From the NCBI RefSeq assembly GCF_041381155.1, contig NC_091138.1:34465604-34529603 (forward strand): a stretch of 64,000 nucleotides of DNA. The letters are read 5' to 3'. The translations under genes and the position numbers were made by a program. This DNA is from Argopecten irradians (lineage: Eukaryota > Mollusca > Bivalvia > Pectinida > Pectinidae). Positions 34,882 to 48,600 of the stretch are shown piece by piece; the first letter of the stretch is position 1, and every line of letters begins with the position of its first letter. The notes under the pieces were generated by a model that was not told where the DNA came from, searched no databases, and worked only from the letters and a program-made list of their open reading frames with translations.

Positions 34882-35545
34882 GTATTATTTGTGCAGTTAT
34901 GTGTTTGAGAACGTAACGCCTTGATATTCAGAGAAAAGTTTTTTGCTCACAAAATAATGACGTCATAATCGATACCTTCTTGCAGAAGAGATAATGCTTC
35001 CCAAAGTTAATGAGAATGCATAACGTAAGCATCCAATGTAATAATTTGCCAACAAAGACAGGTCTGCACGTTAATTATGTGTTCGCATCTTACACAAATG
35101 CAAACATTATATTCTAAATCAATCCGTAATGGCAACGTCCTTGCGTTCCCACATGTGACCTTCCATCACAACCGAAGAAAAAAAACTAAAAAGAAAAACA
35201 TACTGTCGGAAATTTTGTGATTTATTGAGCAGAAATGGAGCTGTTTCCTCCAAGATTTTCCTGATCATGAGCGATGATTTTTTGTAACTGTGTCTCAAGG
35301 TTAAACGCCGTCCACTGTCACTAATAAGTTTACAGATATCTCAGCAAATCACAAAAAAATAAAAGGCCTTCAGAGTTTAGAAAAAATAAATCATTAACTA
35401 TACATAGATTAGTTTCATGAGCGCGCTAAGGCTAACAAATGAAACATAGATAGTGTTGATGGTATCGGGGAACACCCTCCTCACAGTGTAGCATCATTAT
35501 ATTAAGTCCTTTTACATTGTTCTCATTTACTACAATTAATGTAAT
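34882..35545. repeat. Direct repeat A (~0.65 kb) flanking a 7.4-kb stretch
   Basis: From 'tattatttgtgca' and 'gtgtttgagaacgtaacgcc' through 'gacgtcataatcgatacctt', 'ggaaattttgtgatttattg' and 'actacaattaatgta', this block aligns over its full length with 42300-43010 in the same orientation, at perhaps 80 percent identity with many small indels. It starts within about 20 bp of the most 5' RAD54B exon seen. I see no coding content and no clear element ends, so the family is left open: a segmental duplication or the ends of an old element. Confidence 0.75.
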
Positions 35546-38500
35546 AATCAAATATTTTATTATTTCCTCCAAACTGACGGTTTACAACAATGTCATTTAA
35601 TAACAATATATTGTTATCAATAGTAAGACATCAAACTATGAAAAAATTTTAATACTTGAGTAAATATGAACCAAAGAAAAAATATATTTTCGTAAAACAA
35701 TATGCTATCATTATTGAACTTGTAGTTGTAATTTACATTTCCTTTTTCATTTTGATGTAAAGATACGATATAGCGTATTTTGCGCACCAATAAATTGGTT
35801 ATAATGTCAATGTACATTCAAATACTGGTGACATGAAGATTAACTTTGTTGGTAAAATACAATCACACACATCTAATGGGGGGGGAGATTAGTTTATTTG
35901 TAAAGCAGAGCACATATACATCTGCTAATGTAAAAACTAAAAACACAGGACAATTCTCTAGAAATCTTATTAATCTTATTCTCTTCGTAATCTGAATTAA
36001 TAACAAGTCATATTCAATCTCCAGTGTAATAAATAGTATATATCTTGAAAGCACGTTCACAAATATCAAAGAATATTTGCATATATCCATTCTATAAAAT
36101 TATCCCCTATCGTTGCTTAGTATGATTTACAACTTAAAAATTAAATTTTGGATAGATTCCCCGGAAGAAGAAATATCTCCACCTCTAATGACCACGTGTG
36201 GTTGAAAATTTCGTTTCTCGCGCGCGAGAGAGAGAGCGCGCGAGCTAATTTCATGATTAAAATGAGTATCTTGTCTCTCTAAGAAACAGGTTTAATTTAG
36301 CATGATATCTAATTCTCCTAATCATTTGTGTTTTTTAAACTGGTATTTGAATGTTTCTAAATTGACAAAAAATTATGATACATTTGAAATAGCGTTGTTC
36401 TGAAGATTATTTTCGCCCTGCAATTGTGTTTTTTGGACCGTACTATGGCGAAGCAATTATTTATTCTGCAACAGTTTTCCGATTTCCCAGCGTTATTCAA
36501 AACAAAATACAGTTAACTATGAGATAAATCTCATGTAACAATTTAAACGATATCACATCGAGGCTACGTACTTCATGAATAATTCGCTTTAGACACTCAC
36601 GTCTGAACATATACTTCTTGCTGAGGACTTAAACTATTTTGTATCTGTCATCTATTAAACAGAAATCAATCAATCTATTAATATAAATATTTTAAATTAT
36701 AATTTAATTCAACATCCATTCTACACGAACATCCTAGGAACAACAAACGCCCTCAACATATTTCTATCCAATACATCCATTCAGCAGGATGGAACGCAAT
36801 GCCACATCTGTCAACTCGAAAGGTCTTCTGCGTGCGAAAAGCCCTGAAGAGATTTGATTACAAAATAACGAGCCTTTCAAAATATAATGATCTCAAGTTG
36901 GGGATCTACATGATCGACAAAACGACCTACGTTTTGTCACTGCATCAACACGTTTCAAACTTAACGAACGGTGTGAAAGCTAAAATAGAAACCATTGGAA
37001 AAACTCTTAAGGATCACTGTCACGACGGCCAAACAGAGACTAACCTAGTTGTATGTCTTTTAAAATAGTATTGTTATCGTGACGTGGATTTGATATAACA
37101 AAAGCCCTCTATGACAGGGTGGTAAACCAATTTCGTAAAAGTTTCAGGAGCCGACTGCATATTCACCACCCCGCAACCCACATAAGTATCGTCCACACAC
37201 ACTTTCTTGACGATCAGACTGAGCTATGCTGGTCACACATTGGTAAAATTTCTCTCATTAATCAAATGGAGGTTGCTCGGACAACCGGAGATAATACGTC
37301 CGATTCTGTATACATCTTGTTCGATAATAAGATTGAATCAACAATATTTTCTGTTTTTTGATAGGCAGATAAAAAAACACAATTTCTTCCATGTTCAGGT
37401 ATCCTTAGTTTATCATATATCAAGGTGGCTTCACTGATGAATTTGATATCATTTGGTGGGCTGTCGTTTATAACAGTAATGCAATATGCGGCAGAGTTCT
37501 GAGTTGCTGACATTCCACTTGAATGCCCTCAACTTGTTAGTTTTTCTTCGTACAAGAGCCCTTGTGAACCGTGTGTACTTTCCTACTAATTTAAGATACC
37601 AGAAGTCTATTTCAATTAATAAAAAAGACTAGACACCACAGATCACGCAGGCTCTGGCAAATCATAAACCCATTACTATACAAACCACTGGAGCTCTTTT
37701 GGGACTTTTTGATTTGTTTAGCCATTGGTAATAATTACTTTTAACAACCCATTACAAGTATAACATTCATCATCTTGAATTGAAAGAAGCCCATATGTCC
37801 TTTGATGCTCATAGACCTATTGCGTTATAACTTGTCCAGGGGTACTAAACCAGCATGCCAATTCGTTGTCATTTGACTTTGTTGCTGTCAACAAGAAGCT
37901 ACAGGTCAAATTTTCCTTATTTCTTTCACATTATTATACTTTGATGCATTCTTAGTAAAGAAAAATATGTGCATAAAAAGCAGACTAAGGGTTTATCTGA
38001 TTACATAGGCTGTTGGATGTAGATTGGGTAATTCTCGGAGCTTGAAAATTGGCTTAATACAGGTCAGCAATTAACATCTCGAATTACGAATTTCTCGAGC
38101 TTGAAATGGTTAATTCAATCAAAGCCAATTAAACCATCACGAGATACCTACACACAATACTGGAAAGGAGGGGTTATACATCACGTAGCTATTGAATTGG
38201 GCTCCTTACTCTGAAGTTTAATTATTACCCGGTGTTTGATGAGTACAGATGAAAATGGCTGTGACATGTTGGCCGTCAGGTATGTTGCAATCAGTTGGTA
38301 TAAATATCGATATGAAAATTATCGACGAGTAATACACCAATAATCATTTCCAAGCAATGTTAGGCAAAGCAAACTACTCTATAAAGCCTACGTACCAGTT
38401 ACCAAAATTTTACGATCGTTCATACCAAGCTAGACCATTACACATTTCTATCTAAGCCACAAGTGGCCACCTTAGCTTAAGCACACCACTCAGATTCAGT

Positions 38501-40640
38501 TTCTACAACAAGACATTTCTCACGTCATCTCCGTTAAAGAATATATCTAAAAATAAGTCTTTCTCACCAGTTCTTACAGTCTTTTTTCAATTTCACAAAA
38601 TCTTTTCAAAATTAAGGTTTTGATATCATTAACATCGAACAAGTCAGAAGAATATTCTTTTGAACATATTTTCAAAATGTTTTGCCCAAACTTCTATGAT
38701 ATCTTAAGGTTTCCCTGGAATGTTGTGTCATATAAGTTCTCAATTCTGATTGCTGCCTAAGAACTTTACAACTTTGATTTTATTCAATGCTTTTTTTATT
38801 ATTAAAACTCAGTTTCACACGTCAAATTCTGATCGACATATCATGAGAGCGGCCTATTTTATGAACATCAAAATGATACAACATTGTCTCAGACATAATA
38901 CCATATGGTTTAATTAACATGCTTTGTCTAAAGACATTATCTGAATTCGGGTTTTGACTTTTTTTAGTCCATGCAGGGATATAGGGCTTATTTACGATTC
39001 CTAGTGCCTAGCCTCGTTTATCCAAGTTAATTTTCTCGTAAAAGGTTTTGTTTCAGTAAGGTTTTAGATACTTACGAAAACTGTCAGAACTGTCAGGGCC
39101 TAAATTCACGATGCCATTTTAAATGGCACCGACACACACTATCACGACGAAAACACTTCATCAGAACTTTCAGGGAATAAATTACCGTGGAATCTTTCAG
39201 GCACACCGAAACAATATCCTCACGGAATGAAACTTCAGGACTTTCCGGGTAAATTCGATGACTTTTCAGGACGAAACAATATCATGATCAAAGTTTTCAA
39301 TACTGTCATAGTAATATCTTTTTTGGGTATCACAGATGATCTATGAATGAAAGTATACCTAGTAATTTTCTCCATTTTTTATATCCTTTTCTTCCCAATG
39401 TAAGCTGTTATGATATATGGTCAACCTCTTAATCATCCTAAAAGGGCTAGTGTACAGAAATACTGGGTATAATGGATCAGATACATTACTGGCCAGAATA
39501 AAGCATTTTGTGTACCTAGATCTGACATTACATTATTCCATCATGATGATAAGGGTCAATCATAGAAATCCTCAACAACCACGTATTTGGTGACACATAT
39601 GTATTATCTAAGAGCGACCTTCACAGTTATTATGACACACTAACAGAAAAAAATGATACATCTAGAAGATAGCCCTTTCAGATCTTATGTCGTCAGAAGA
39701 ATGGAAATTCCCACACTTAGGAACATCGTACTACAGAGTAAACAGTTAATATCTCCTAGGAATTTATAGTTCCCTTATTCATATGAATAGATGATCAAAT
39801 ATGGCAGTTCAAATAATCCAATGTCGATCCGTAAAGATAGAACAATTATCTGTCTCTGATCGACTGTTGTGGAGATTAAACTAGCCGAAACAAAAAGCAA
39901 AAAAACTGTTACTTCATTAGATACAGTAATTTCACATTCACACCCATAATTCGCGGCCATTTTTCTATCTCTATTTGCTGTGCTGACCTTAGTGACAGCA
40001 GTGTTATTTATAAGAATTAGAATCGTCGCTATTTCTCCTAGCATAGTTGACAATACAAGATTCTCCTAGACTCATTTATACTGGCTTTGCTATAAACAAT
40101 GACAGTTATAGTTCAATGTAATGAAGGATAGAAAATTTATACTCTTTAACCAACGTTGATCTGAATATTCATAATTTTGTAGACACTGAATTCACAGATG
40201 CTCCTGGCGTTTCCAGTCACCTAGTATTAAACACTGTCCATCATCGTCTGCTGAAGCTTCCATGGAGCTACTCGGCCCAAGAAAAGTGTTTCACTTTTCA
40301 TTATGTGTTTCAATCATCGGCCATTAATGTTCAGTTGCGATGATGCAGTTTCTTTCCATTTTTTTTGGAAAATAATTCGAAAGGTGTGTAAACCATGAAC
40401 ATCAATCATGTGCAAAAACTCTCTCATGAGGCTTCTGAAGCTGAATTTCCATTAAATTTAATTCTTGTTCATTATACAAGGACATTAGTTTTAACCAAAT
40501 TCGTTATATTTTAGAGTTACTGTATATGTTTATTACATAATTTGTTTATACTAATATGAATATATATATGAGGAAATATAGTATTTCCTACCATTATGCC
40601 GAAATTTCAATAAAACTTATAAAAAATTATTTTATTAGTT
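35546..40640. other. Stretch between the direct repeats, no gene recognised
   Basis: Mostly AT-rich. Open frames of 80-90 codons at 36799-37068 and 37119-37361 (plus) and 37262-37513 (minus) lie in a patch that is a little richer in GC, but none shows a known domain, splice context or close relative that I recognise. Local phrases such as 'tttcagg' cluster around 39060-39270. A GC-rich palindrome is at 36217-36244. Confidence 0.4.
36217..36244. repeat. CG-rich palindrome around a GA run
   Basis: 'ctcgcgcgcgag' then 'agagaga' then 'gcgcgcgag': the CG alternation on both sides of a short GA tract makes two overlapping hairpins and potential Z-DNA. It stands out sharply in AT-rich surroundings. 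No neighbouring gene to assign it to. Confidence 0.7.
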
Positions 40641-42125
40641 CATAATTTGTTTTACCTGAGGTGGTGGTAATGAAATGTTAATATTGCATGTTCAATAAAA
40701 CCTTGTTATAGGCCAAGTGTTCAAAGTTATATTGCATTACCACCACCGCTTCCATGGAAAATTATATGCACGGTAACGAGATATTTATAATTGCACGGAT
40801 TTTAGGAACACCCTCGCTGTTGTTGTCTAGTTTTGTAGAAAACTTGTTAGGAATTGCGAGTAACAGTGACAACGTTATTATAACGTCACAAAGGTTCACG
40901 CTCAATTTCGCGTACTGGAAATAGCTTCGAAAGCCGTCATTAGATTTTACTGTATAGTACAGGACGGACACGAGAATTATTAGATCAAAAGTTTGCAAGC
41001 AGGTCTTATAATGTGAAAACAGACAATAAGACCTCCAAAGCCTTTTAAGTTACACGTGACGTATCATCGTATACGTCCTCTTCAATAGGATATTAAGGGT
41101 CTTTTTCCGTACGTGCTACGATGTTTGATGATTTTGTTAAGTGATAGTCGCATTCGTTTTATAAAAAAATATTGTGAAAAACGTGATTATGTAATAAAAC
41201 AAATAACTTCATGGGTTACTGTGCTCTAGTTCATAATATTTAACAAACCGACGCGATTTCTCGGATGGTGATGGTAATCAACAAATGTTATATAAAGGCC
41301 GTGCAATAACAATAACCCGAACCGTGCAATATAACATTTGTTGATTGCAATATAACTTCGGTAATCAGTGCAATATATACCCTCGTTTGATATGAACTGT
41401 CGGTGGTAAATAGTTGAAAATATAATCTTTCTTCATATATTAGATTGGGTGTTATCCAATTACTGTAATAATTCAATATTATGCCGACGTTCCATAAAAA
41501 CTTATAAAAGAAATTAATATATTGCACAATTCGAAGTTTATCATTGCAAGCTTCATAGAAACGTTATATGCACGGCTTTTAGGAAAACACCTCGCATGCT
41601 GTTGTCTAGTTTTGTAGAAAACTTCCGAAGAATCGCGAGTAACAGTGAGTTACGTTATGTATGACGGTCACAAAGGTTCACTCTCAAATTCGCGCTAGCT
41701 TTATTGATCTCGCCTCAAGACATGTCGTGTAGACGTATTATCGAGTAGAGGACCGTACACAACGAATGTATTAGATTAAAAGGCTTCAAGCAGGTCTAAT
41801 AATGTGAAAGAAGACAATAAGACATCCAAACCGGAGTTACAAAGTGACGTAACGTGGGGTATTTACGTCATACTTTTGAAGCTTTTCCGTTTTACGGTTC
41901 GGTTTATGATGAATTTTTGTTAAGTGATTGTCGTATTCGTTTTTATGAAAAACATATCAACTGAAAAAACTGGCGATTATGTAATAAAAACAAATATTAC
42001 ATGGGTTTACTGTGCTCTAGTTCATAACATTTATTTATCGGTGGTGATTATCAACAAATGTGTATATTGCACTCGGACTTAGCCGGCCTCGTGCTATATA
42101 ACATTTGTTGATTACCACCACCTCG
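40640..42125. repeat. Locally duplicated ~0.8-kb unit with three related hairpins
   Basis: 40744-41230 and 41555-42030 align directly: 'ttatatgcacgg', 'gttgtctagttttgtagaaa', 'cgcgagtaacagtga'-like, 'cacaaaggttca', 'aagcaggtct', 'gggtttactgtgctctagtt'-like. Three small foldbacks are spaced through it: 40655-40747 (arms 'ggtggtggtaatg'), 41267-41345 (arms 'taatcaacaaatgttatat') and 42033-42118 (arms 'caacaaatgt' with 'ggtggtgat'). No coding content seen. It lies inside the 7.4-kb stretch bounded by the 0.65-kb repeats. Confidence 0.7.
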
Positions 42126-42299
42126 GGTTTATTATGAACTAGATCACCAGTAACCCATGAAATATATGTATAATATTTAAAGCCATAATCAATGAAAATA
42201 TATAATTGATAAAAGACTGATATAATGTTATGATCGAAGAAGCTTACATCAACGAGTATTTCCGTCTTGAGTTTATCTAATCTGCCCTTTCCGGTAGAT

Positions 42300-43010
42300 A
42301 TTATTTTGTGCAACCTTATGTGTTTGAGAACGTAACGCCTTGTTGTTTCAAGAGTAAATAGTTTTGCTCACAAAAGAGTGACGTCATAATCGATACCTTC
42401 TTGTAGAGGTGATAATGCTGCCTTAAGTTAAGGAGGCATGTATTACGTAAGCATCTAATGTAACATTTTGCCAACAATGATTCCTTAAATAAGGTAACTT
42501 AAATTTTTCCGCACGTTAAGTATGTGTTAACTTAAGGGGCATCTTAACACAAATGCATAATCATTATATTCTAAATTCAAATCTAAATGCAACGTCCTAC
42601 TCGCGTTCCCACATATGACCTGTCCCATTTCATTTTTCACAACGAAAGAAAAAAAACTAAAAAGAAAAACCTACTATCGGAAATTTTGTGATTTATTGAG
42701 CAGAAATGGGAGCTGTTTACTCCAAGATTTTACCTGATCAAGAGCGATGATATATTTGTAACTGTGTCTCAAGGTTAAAAGCACATCCAATGTCACACAG
42801 ATCTTTACAGGATATCTCAGTGAATTCACGTAAAAACATAAAAGGGCCTCAGAGTTTAGAAAAAATAAATCTTAGTATAACCCTAATTAGTTCACATAGC
42901 ACTAGTCTAACAAATGACACAGAAAGATATTTGATGAGGAACACTTAATATTGTATCTTCATTGTATAATGTCTTTTCAGCTTGTACATATTACTACAAT
43001 TAATGTACGC
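42300..43010. repeat. Direct repeat B (~0.7 kb), partner of 34882-35545
   Basis: Same blocks in the same order and orientation as copy A, slightly longer because of extra short insertions such as 'ccttaaataaggtaactt'. The alignment fades after 'ttactacaattaatgta' near 43007. Confidence 0.75.
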
Positions 43011-45170
43011 TTTCACATCACTGAGAAACACTCTGATGGCAGAAGTGAAATTAGGGTGTTATTCGTTATTCTGGATAACGGATAACTTAGCAAACGTTAA
43101 CTTTATTCAAAGTCCCTTGCTAGTCGACTTTTCCTGAACACCCACGCTAGTGTAAGTTGCATTAGAACTGCGGTTACAACTTCTGGTCTGAGTGATTAAT
43201 ATGAATATGTTGGGCAGTTACAAATGACAAAATGTGAGTCAATAGTTATATTTAAAATACTCCGTCAATACTTCAATCAAATTGAAAATTGACACATCGA
43301 AGTAGTTTTAACGAAAATTAACTCCCGTCCGGTGAGTATGTTTAGTGAGTGGGTTTAATTTTTGTAAGGTTATGAGGACTGTAAAATTTCAGAAATAAGC
43401 AAAAAAATTAACGAAAATTTTGTCATAACTAAGTTGGTACTTTTATGATAAATTAGAGGAGGAAAAATGCTTTATGTATCAAATTTGATTCGAGATGTTT
43501 TCTTGTCGAATATATGACATTCCACTTTAATTGGCCTATTTATAGAAAAATTTCGATTGTTTACGAACAACACTCTTTATGAAAAATATAAAATTTGTAT
43601 GAAGAAAGAACCCAGTCCTGGTAAAGAAAGATAAGGTTGATTCTATGGGGCCGAAATTACGTACTACTCCCAACATCATCTACATCATCTCCCATCTTAA
43701 TTTGTGTAATTTTTTTCAAGTCCCAGCCAAATTTAAATGTTCCATTTTTTTATGTATTTCGAATAGATCTCAAATAATTGGGTTTCGAACTCTTGAACTT
43801 TGTTTACGATTGTGTTTCCTGCAAAAGAAAGAGAGTAACAGAACCAATACGTGTTCATATGTTACTCTAAAATAATAAAAAGTTCTGAAAACGGAGAAAA
43901 CCGTCTATCCATCTATACTTTTCGTCGTTCATTTAAAACATCTTGATGCCAATAATCATTTTTTAAATTTCATGGTGGTTATGGAAAATTCTAAATGCAA
44001 ACTGAGAAGTATCCGCGTTTACATCGAAAGTTCTTATGAATTTTCTAATGATTATTATTTACTTTGAGTTAATTTTATAAAATAAAAATACATTTTTATA
44101 TAACGATGACATCAATTTATCAAGGGTTTTTTATCCAATTCCATTCGAAACCATATCCGTCATAAAACTGTGACGGTCACGATATAAAAATCAGTCTTTT
44201 TCCAGCGTCTAAATGGATTTTAATTTTCATTATAAGGATTGGAATATTTCAGTTTTTATGGTTTAACACTCTGTTTAAAGAAATGCACCACCGCTGAAAG
44301 AGCATAAATGATCTGAAGCTTTTTTTCTCGTATAGATTTTTGGAAAAAGGAGCATAAATGATATGTCCGTGTGCTCGTTTTTGAGCTAATCTTAGTTGCA
44401 ACAATAAATGGTGTTTAATCATGTATATTTATGCCTATTTAACAAAAAAATATAGTGCGACCTTTAACAAAAAAATATATAATAATCTAGTTAGCCTTTG
44501 GTGTATGCGCAATCATTACTTCATTTCCTATAGGTTATAGTGTCACGGAATTTTTTCGGGATGCAATTAATTGTTTTTTTTCATAATTTTAACTTGAAGT
44601 ACAATTATAGAAGCTCAATGGTGGAAAATGTGTAAAGTAAGTCACTTTTCAATGGTGGAATAATACTAAAAATGTGTAAATTTGTAAGTCAATGCCTTTT
44701 TTGTACAGAAGAATAATACTAAATCGTCTGACTCCATGTTATATTCTATAGTGAAAAAAATAACCATTGTCAGCGGTGGAGTCATCTTTAACCATGCTTG
44801 TATGGAACAACTTCACTTAAGAATTAATAAGTTCTATGGTGGCAACTTAGACATTATGTATGCAAACTCAAGCTAGGGTATTTGCGTATAGTGAAAAGCC
44901 AAGCAAATGTAACTATAGAGAAATGAAACGAAAAAAAAAGACCACTAGAAAAATACTCTGATTTAGTAGTGAATACCAAGAAAAAAAAAATTCTCAGACG
45001 TTTACTTTCAAATTTTCCTTTCCTATATTAATAACCAACGGATTGCTCTTGCATCACACCCGTACATTGATGAGAATTTCAATTTAATTTTTAAAAATTT
45101 TTTTTTTTTTTTTTTATTTTATTTATTTTATATATACCATTATTCACCAATATTTTTTTTTTTTTTTTTT
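43011..45170. other. AT-rich intergenic DNA
   Basis: No exon, RNA gene or clear element recognised. Small internal repetitions occur ('gagcataaatgat' twice near 44303-44358; 'caatggtgga' several times at 44620-44660) and T runs near 45100-45165. Confidence 0.4.
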
Positions 45171-45173
45171 ATT

Positions 45174-45500
45174 TTAATTAACCCTATTATATTTCTTCCA
45201 TTGATATTCTTTGTATTTTTCATGCCGGACAAAGATCTTACTGTACCACTTGTTAGCGTTAATGCCATTCGACGGGTGACATTCACTTTCATTGGGGTCA
45301 ACTATTAACAAACCAAACAATGTTTGCTTACTGAGCACACCACATAATCGTTTTCTGTCACCGGCTGGTATTTCGTCCAAACATGATTTGGCGGAAGGGA
45401 ATCCATTCGTCTCCTGGGGCCCATTCTGTCCACTGTTAGTGTAAAGGACTAATCCCATGGTGATGGAATACATTGTCTTCTCCCTCCTTCTTCCTTTCAA
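45174..45500 (-). CDS. Unidentified 108-codon open frame
   Basis: Clearly richer in GC than its surroundings. The frame ends with a stop at 45174-45176 and contains 'GLVLYTNSGQNGPQETNGFP', three cysteines in 'SCLDEI', 'RLCGVL' and 'SECHPS', and a basic, aromatic tail 'FVRHEKYKEYQWKKY'. I do not recognise the family. The N terminus is arbitrary: the upstream sequence also stays open in other frames, so this may be the last exon of a gene, a retrocopied fragment or a piece of a mobile element. No promoter, splice acceptor or poly(A) signal could be tied to it with confidence. Confidence 0.25.
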   Translation of the reverse strand: MKGRRREKTMYSITMGLVLYTNSGQNGPQETNGFPSAKSCLDEIPAGDRKRLCGVLSKQTLFGLLIVDPNESECHPSNGINANKWYSKIFVRHEKYKEYQWKKYNRVN

Positions 45501-45659
45501 GAGAAAATGCCAATCTGACTATCCCGGACAAATGCCGTATGGACATAGCCTTATATGAAAGGTTTTTTTTACGACTTTTTCTGACACTCCAGGAGAATAA
45601 TCAGCCAGCGGTGTGTATTATAACATACCGTCAGATATTGAGTTGGGGCAGTTAGTAAA

Positions 45660-48600
45660 TGAACGATTTATACTCTCGTCTAAAAGGAAAACCAATATCA
45701 AATACATTTACATATGCAAAGTGCAGAAAGAGTACAGAGCGTCGTTCAGAACAAACTGCTTCTGACGTTTATCGCGGTATTTTTTCGGTGTTTTGAAGAT
45801 TTTTAGGGTTATAAATGTAAACTGTTACTCATAACATATCTAAAGTAATGTATACAAACATTTTATGCCATAGCAAACCGCCATGATGGCAAAATCCTAC
45901 ACACACAAAAAAAAATCATGAAGAAAAGGTTGAGAGAACAAAATCTAAAAATTATGTAGAATCACGAATTTGATGCAACATCTAAATAGGGTTCCACGAT
46001 GTTCATATGATCGATTTGATCTATTCGCAATGTAGGCAGATGTTTATTGGTATCATTGCCCTCAAAGATACTGTCAACGTTCATAAAAGCAATTTTCGTA
46101 ATTTCATAGCAACCATAGAAATTATTTACATAAAATATCAGTGTGATACAGTATAGGCCAAAAGTACTTTTTTATATAAAGATTTGCCGGCATCGACATC
46201 GGTTTTACTAAGTATGTTCATCCATGACATTCCTGTGAATCAATTTTATATTTTGCAGTGTAAGCAGATGTTCCTGCGGTGTCAGTGCCTTAGAGGGTAT
46301 GTCACCCACGACCAGATATAGTCTATACACCATCCGGCTGATTAAATACTAATCGACCAATAAAACATTCAGGCAAAGGGCAAGACTTCTTGGAGACAAC
46401 AGGTCGTTTTCTTTAACTAAATTGTGCAAAAAGAGTAGAGGTATGAAAAATTAATGACATCCGGATTTACTCATTCACCGGCCCTAAGGACACACTTGGA
46501 CTTTCTAATTCAAACACAAGAAAAAGTTCATTATAAATTTTCAGGGGTGTTTGAGTAAGGGCGATTACCTCGAGGAAGACTGATGGCTTTTTTAAATGTT
46601 TTTCATCAGATACGAGGCTATATCATAACAATTCTTAGTTTGAATTTGAATTTCGTGTTTTGATGTCTGTGAATGTTTTCATTAGAAACTCTAAACAAGA
46701 CTTAGCAAACGACACCAATCTCAAATAGACCCCATTATCACAAACTATTTCATAGTAAAAGTTAACTATTCCACAGTAGTAGTGATAATAGTATACTTTG
46801 TCTCAAACTATACTTGAAACTACAACAATACAACTACGTCACAGTCATGTTTTTGAGTGTGATTACATATCGAGATCGACAGAGCGATGACTATGATTTT
46901 ATCCATAATAATAGTGATTGATGTGGATTCCGGCAATTTTAAACTTTATGTATTCCACGGTATTTCGTTGCTCATCTATTTTGACAACTTTGATTAAAAC
47001 TAGGTGAGAAATAAACTAGATTTTCTAGTCTCTTGTCGTTGAAAGATACAGCCTGAACGAAGCAAATTCTCCTCCAAATATGCTGCACTCCACACAACCT
47101 TTTGTATTCAACGAGGTCATCTAAAATGACCTTAGCTATCGATGTATACAACCCAAACCAAACCGAAATTGATATACGTCATTGTAATGATGCTTTATCA
47201 CGAAAATCTGGAGAGCGCGTGATGAAAAGAAGAACGCATGCATGCGCATATATGCACGTATGTTTATTCGCAGTCGCCGGGAGCGGATGAATAAATTTCA
47301 ATTGTATTTATCTTCTATTGATTCTGATTTATATGAAAGTCTCCCACAATTTATTCCTAATAGATACGCCAAGGCTAGATTTATTTATTTCTTTCTGTGT
47401 ATCAGAACATGTATCACAAAGCAAGTCTTTAGGAAGACAGGGTAACATGCATCACTGCACACGAGACATTGACAGTACATAAACATTCATCGAATTACAG
47501 AGAGCGACAATATATATTTGTCTAAAAGATTTGGTAACCAACAGATTGACGCAATCTTGAATCTCATTGCACATAAACGAATTGTCAGAAATATCCATTT
47601 GGCGAAATCCATAGTTTTGGAGCAAGCGTAGAAACAACGATAACCACGAATAATATATATGCTTATAAAATCTAGCAAAAGCACATGTAATTCAGTAATT
47701 TGACTTTACAACGTCGATCCTTAATGGGGCATCCGTCACCCTAAACTTTAGCACTTAGTAAATTCAATCAATTAATAAACTGAACATACAATGTATTGTC
47801 GTAGGATAATGTGTATTTGATTTACGGTTGAGGCCTGGTGTACCAGATAGAATATAACCAAAGGATATTATAAATTTTAAGCTTTGCCTTTTGACTGCAC
47901 GCCATTCGATCTGTTATGATGGCAGAACAAATCATCGAGATGTCAAATGTGTTATTACAATTTGATTAGATATTTCATTTTCAGCTGCGGAAAAAAATCA
48001 TTCAAACATGAAAACAAAAATGAAAAAAAAGTCTTTCAATTACCTACGGCATATATGACAATTACCGTTATGGAACTGCAGAGTAATTAACAAACCATCG
48101 AAGAAGAAAATTAGGTATAGTAATTGTGAATACGAAAAACGTTTCAAACCAATTAATCACTAATGATGTTAAGATCTATATATGTATTCAAACTTTTTGC
48201 TTTTTAAACAACGGTAAATTGCTAATTACCTAGGACCCTACAAACTTAAGGTACTCTAGTGAATGAAGATGTTTAAATCTTCAGGGTTCGTTAACGTGTC
48301 TCCTTTGTTCCCCTTTAAAGGCACAAAGAACACGTCAACTAATGAACTTGTATGATATATGTGGCGTCAGTGCAAGTCATGACCTTTTTTGTAATTCTCG
48401 TGATATTTACCACAATTTATTAATTTCTATATTTGTTCATTATTGGAGGAAATAACATTATATTAATGATTGCGGTCTATAATAAGTCATAAGAAGAAAG
48501 TGGTTTAATGATTTGAAAAATAAATTTTGATGTGTGAAAACTATAAATTCCGTCTTGTGCTGATCAGATGTAGTATGTCGGTCCATGAGTGATTCATTAT

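Noticed and set aside
36799-37513. Overlapping 80-90-codon frames on both strands
   Set aside because: Both strands are open in the same patch, no domain is recognised, and no exon borders fit; insufficient for a gene call.
34882-43010. LTR-type element bounded by the 0.65-kb repeats
   Set aside because: No diagnostic ends, primer site or coding region was recognised between the repeats, so only a repeat pair is called.
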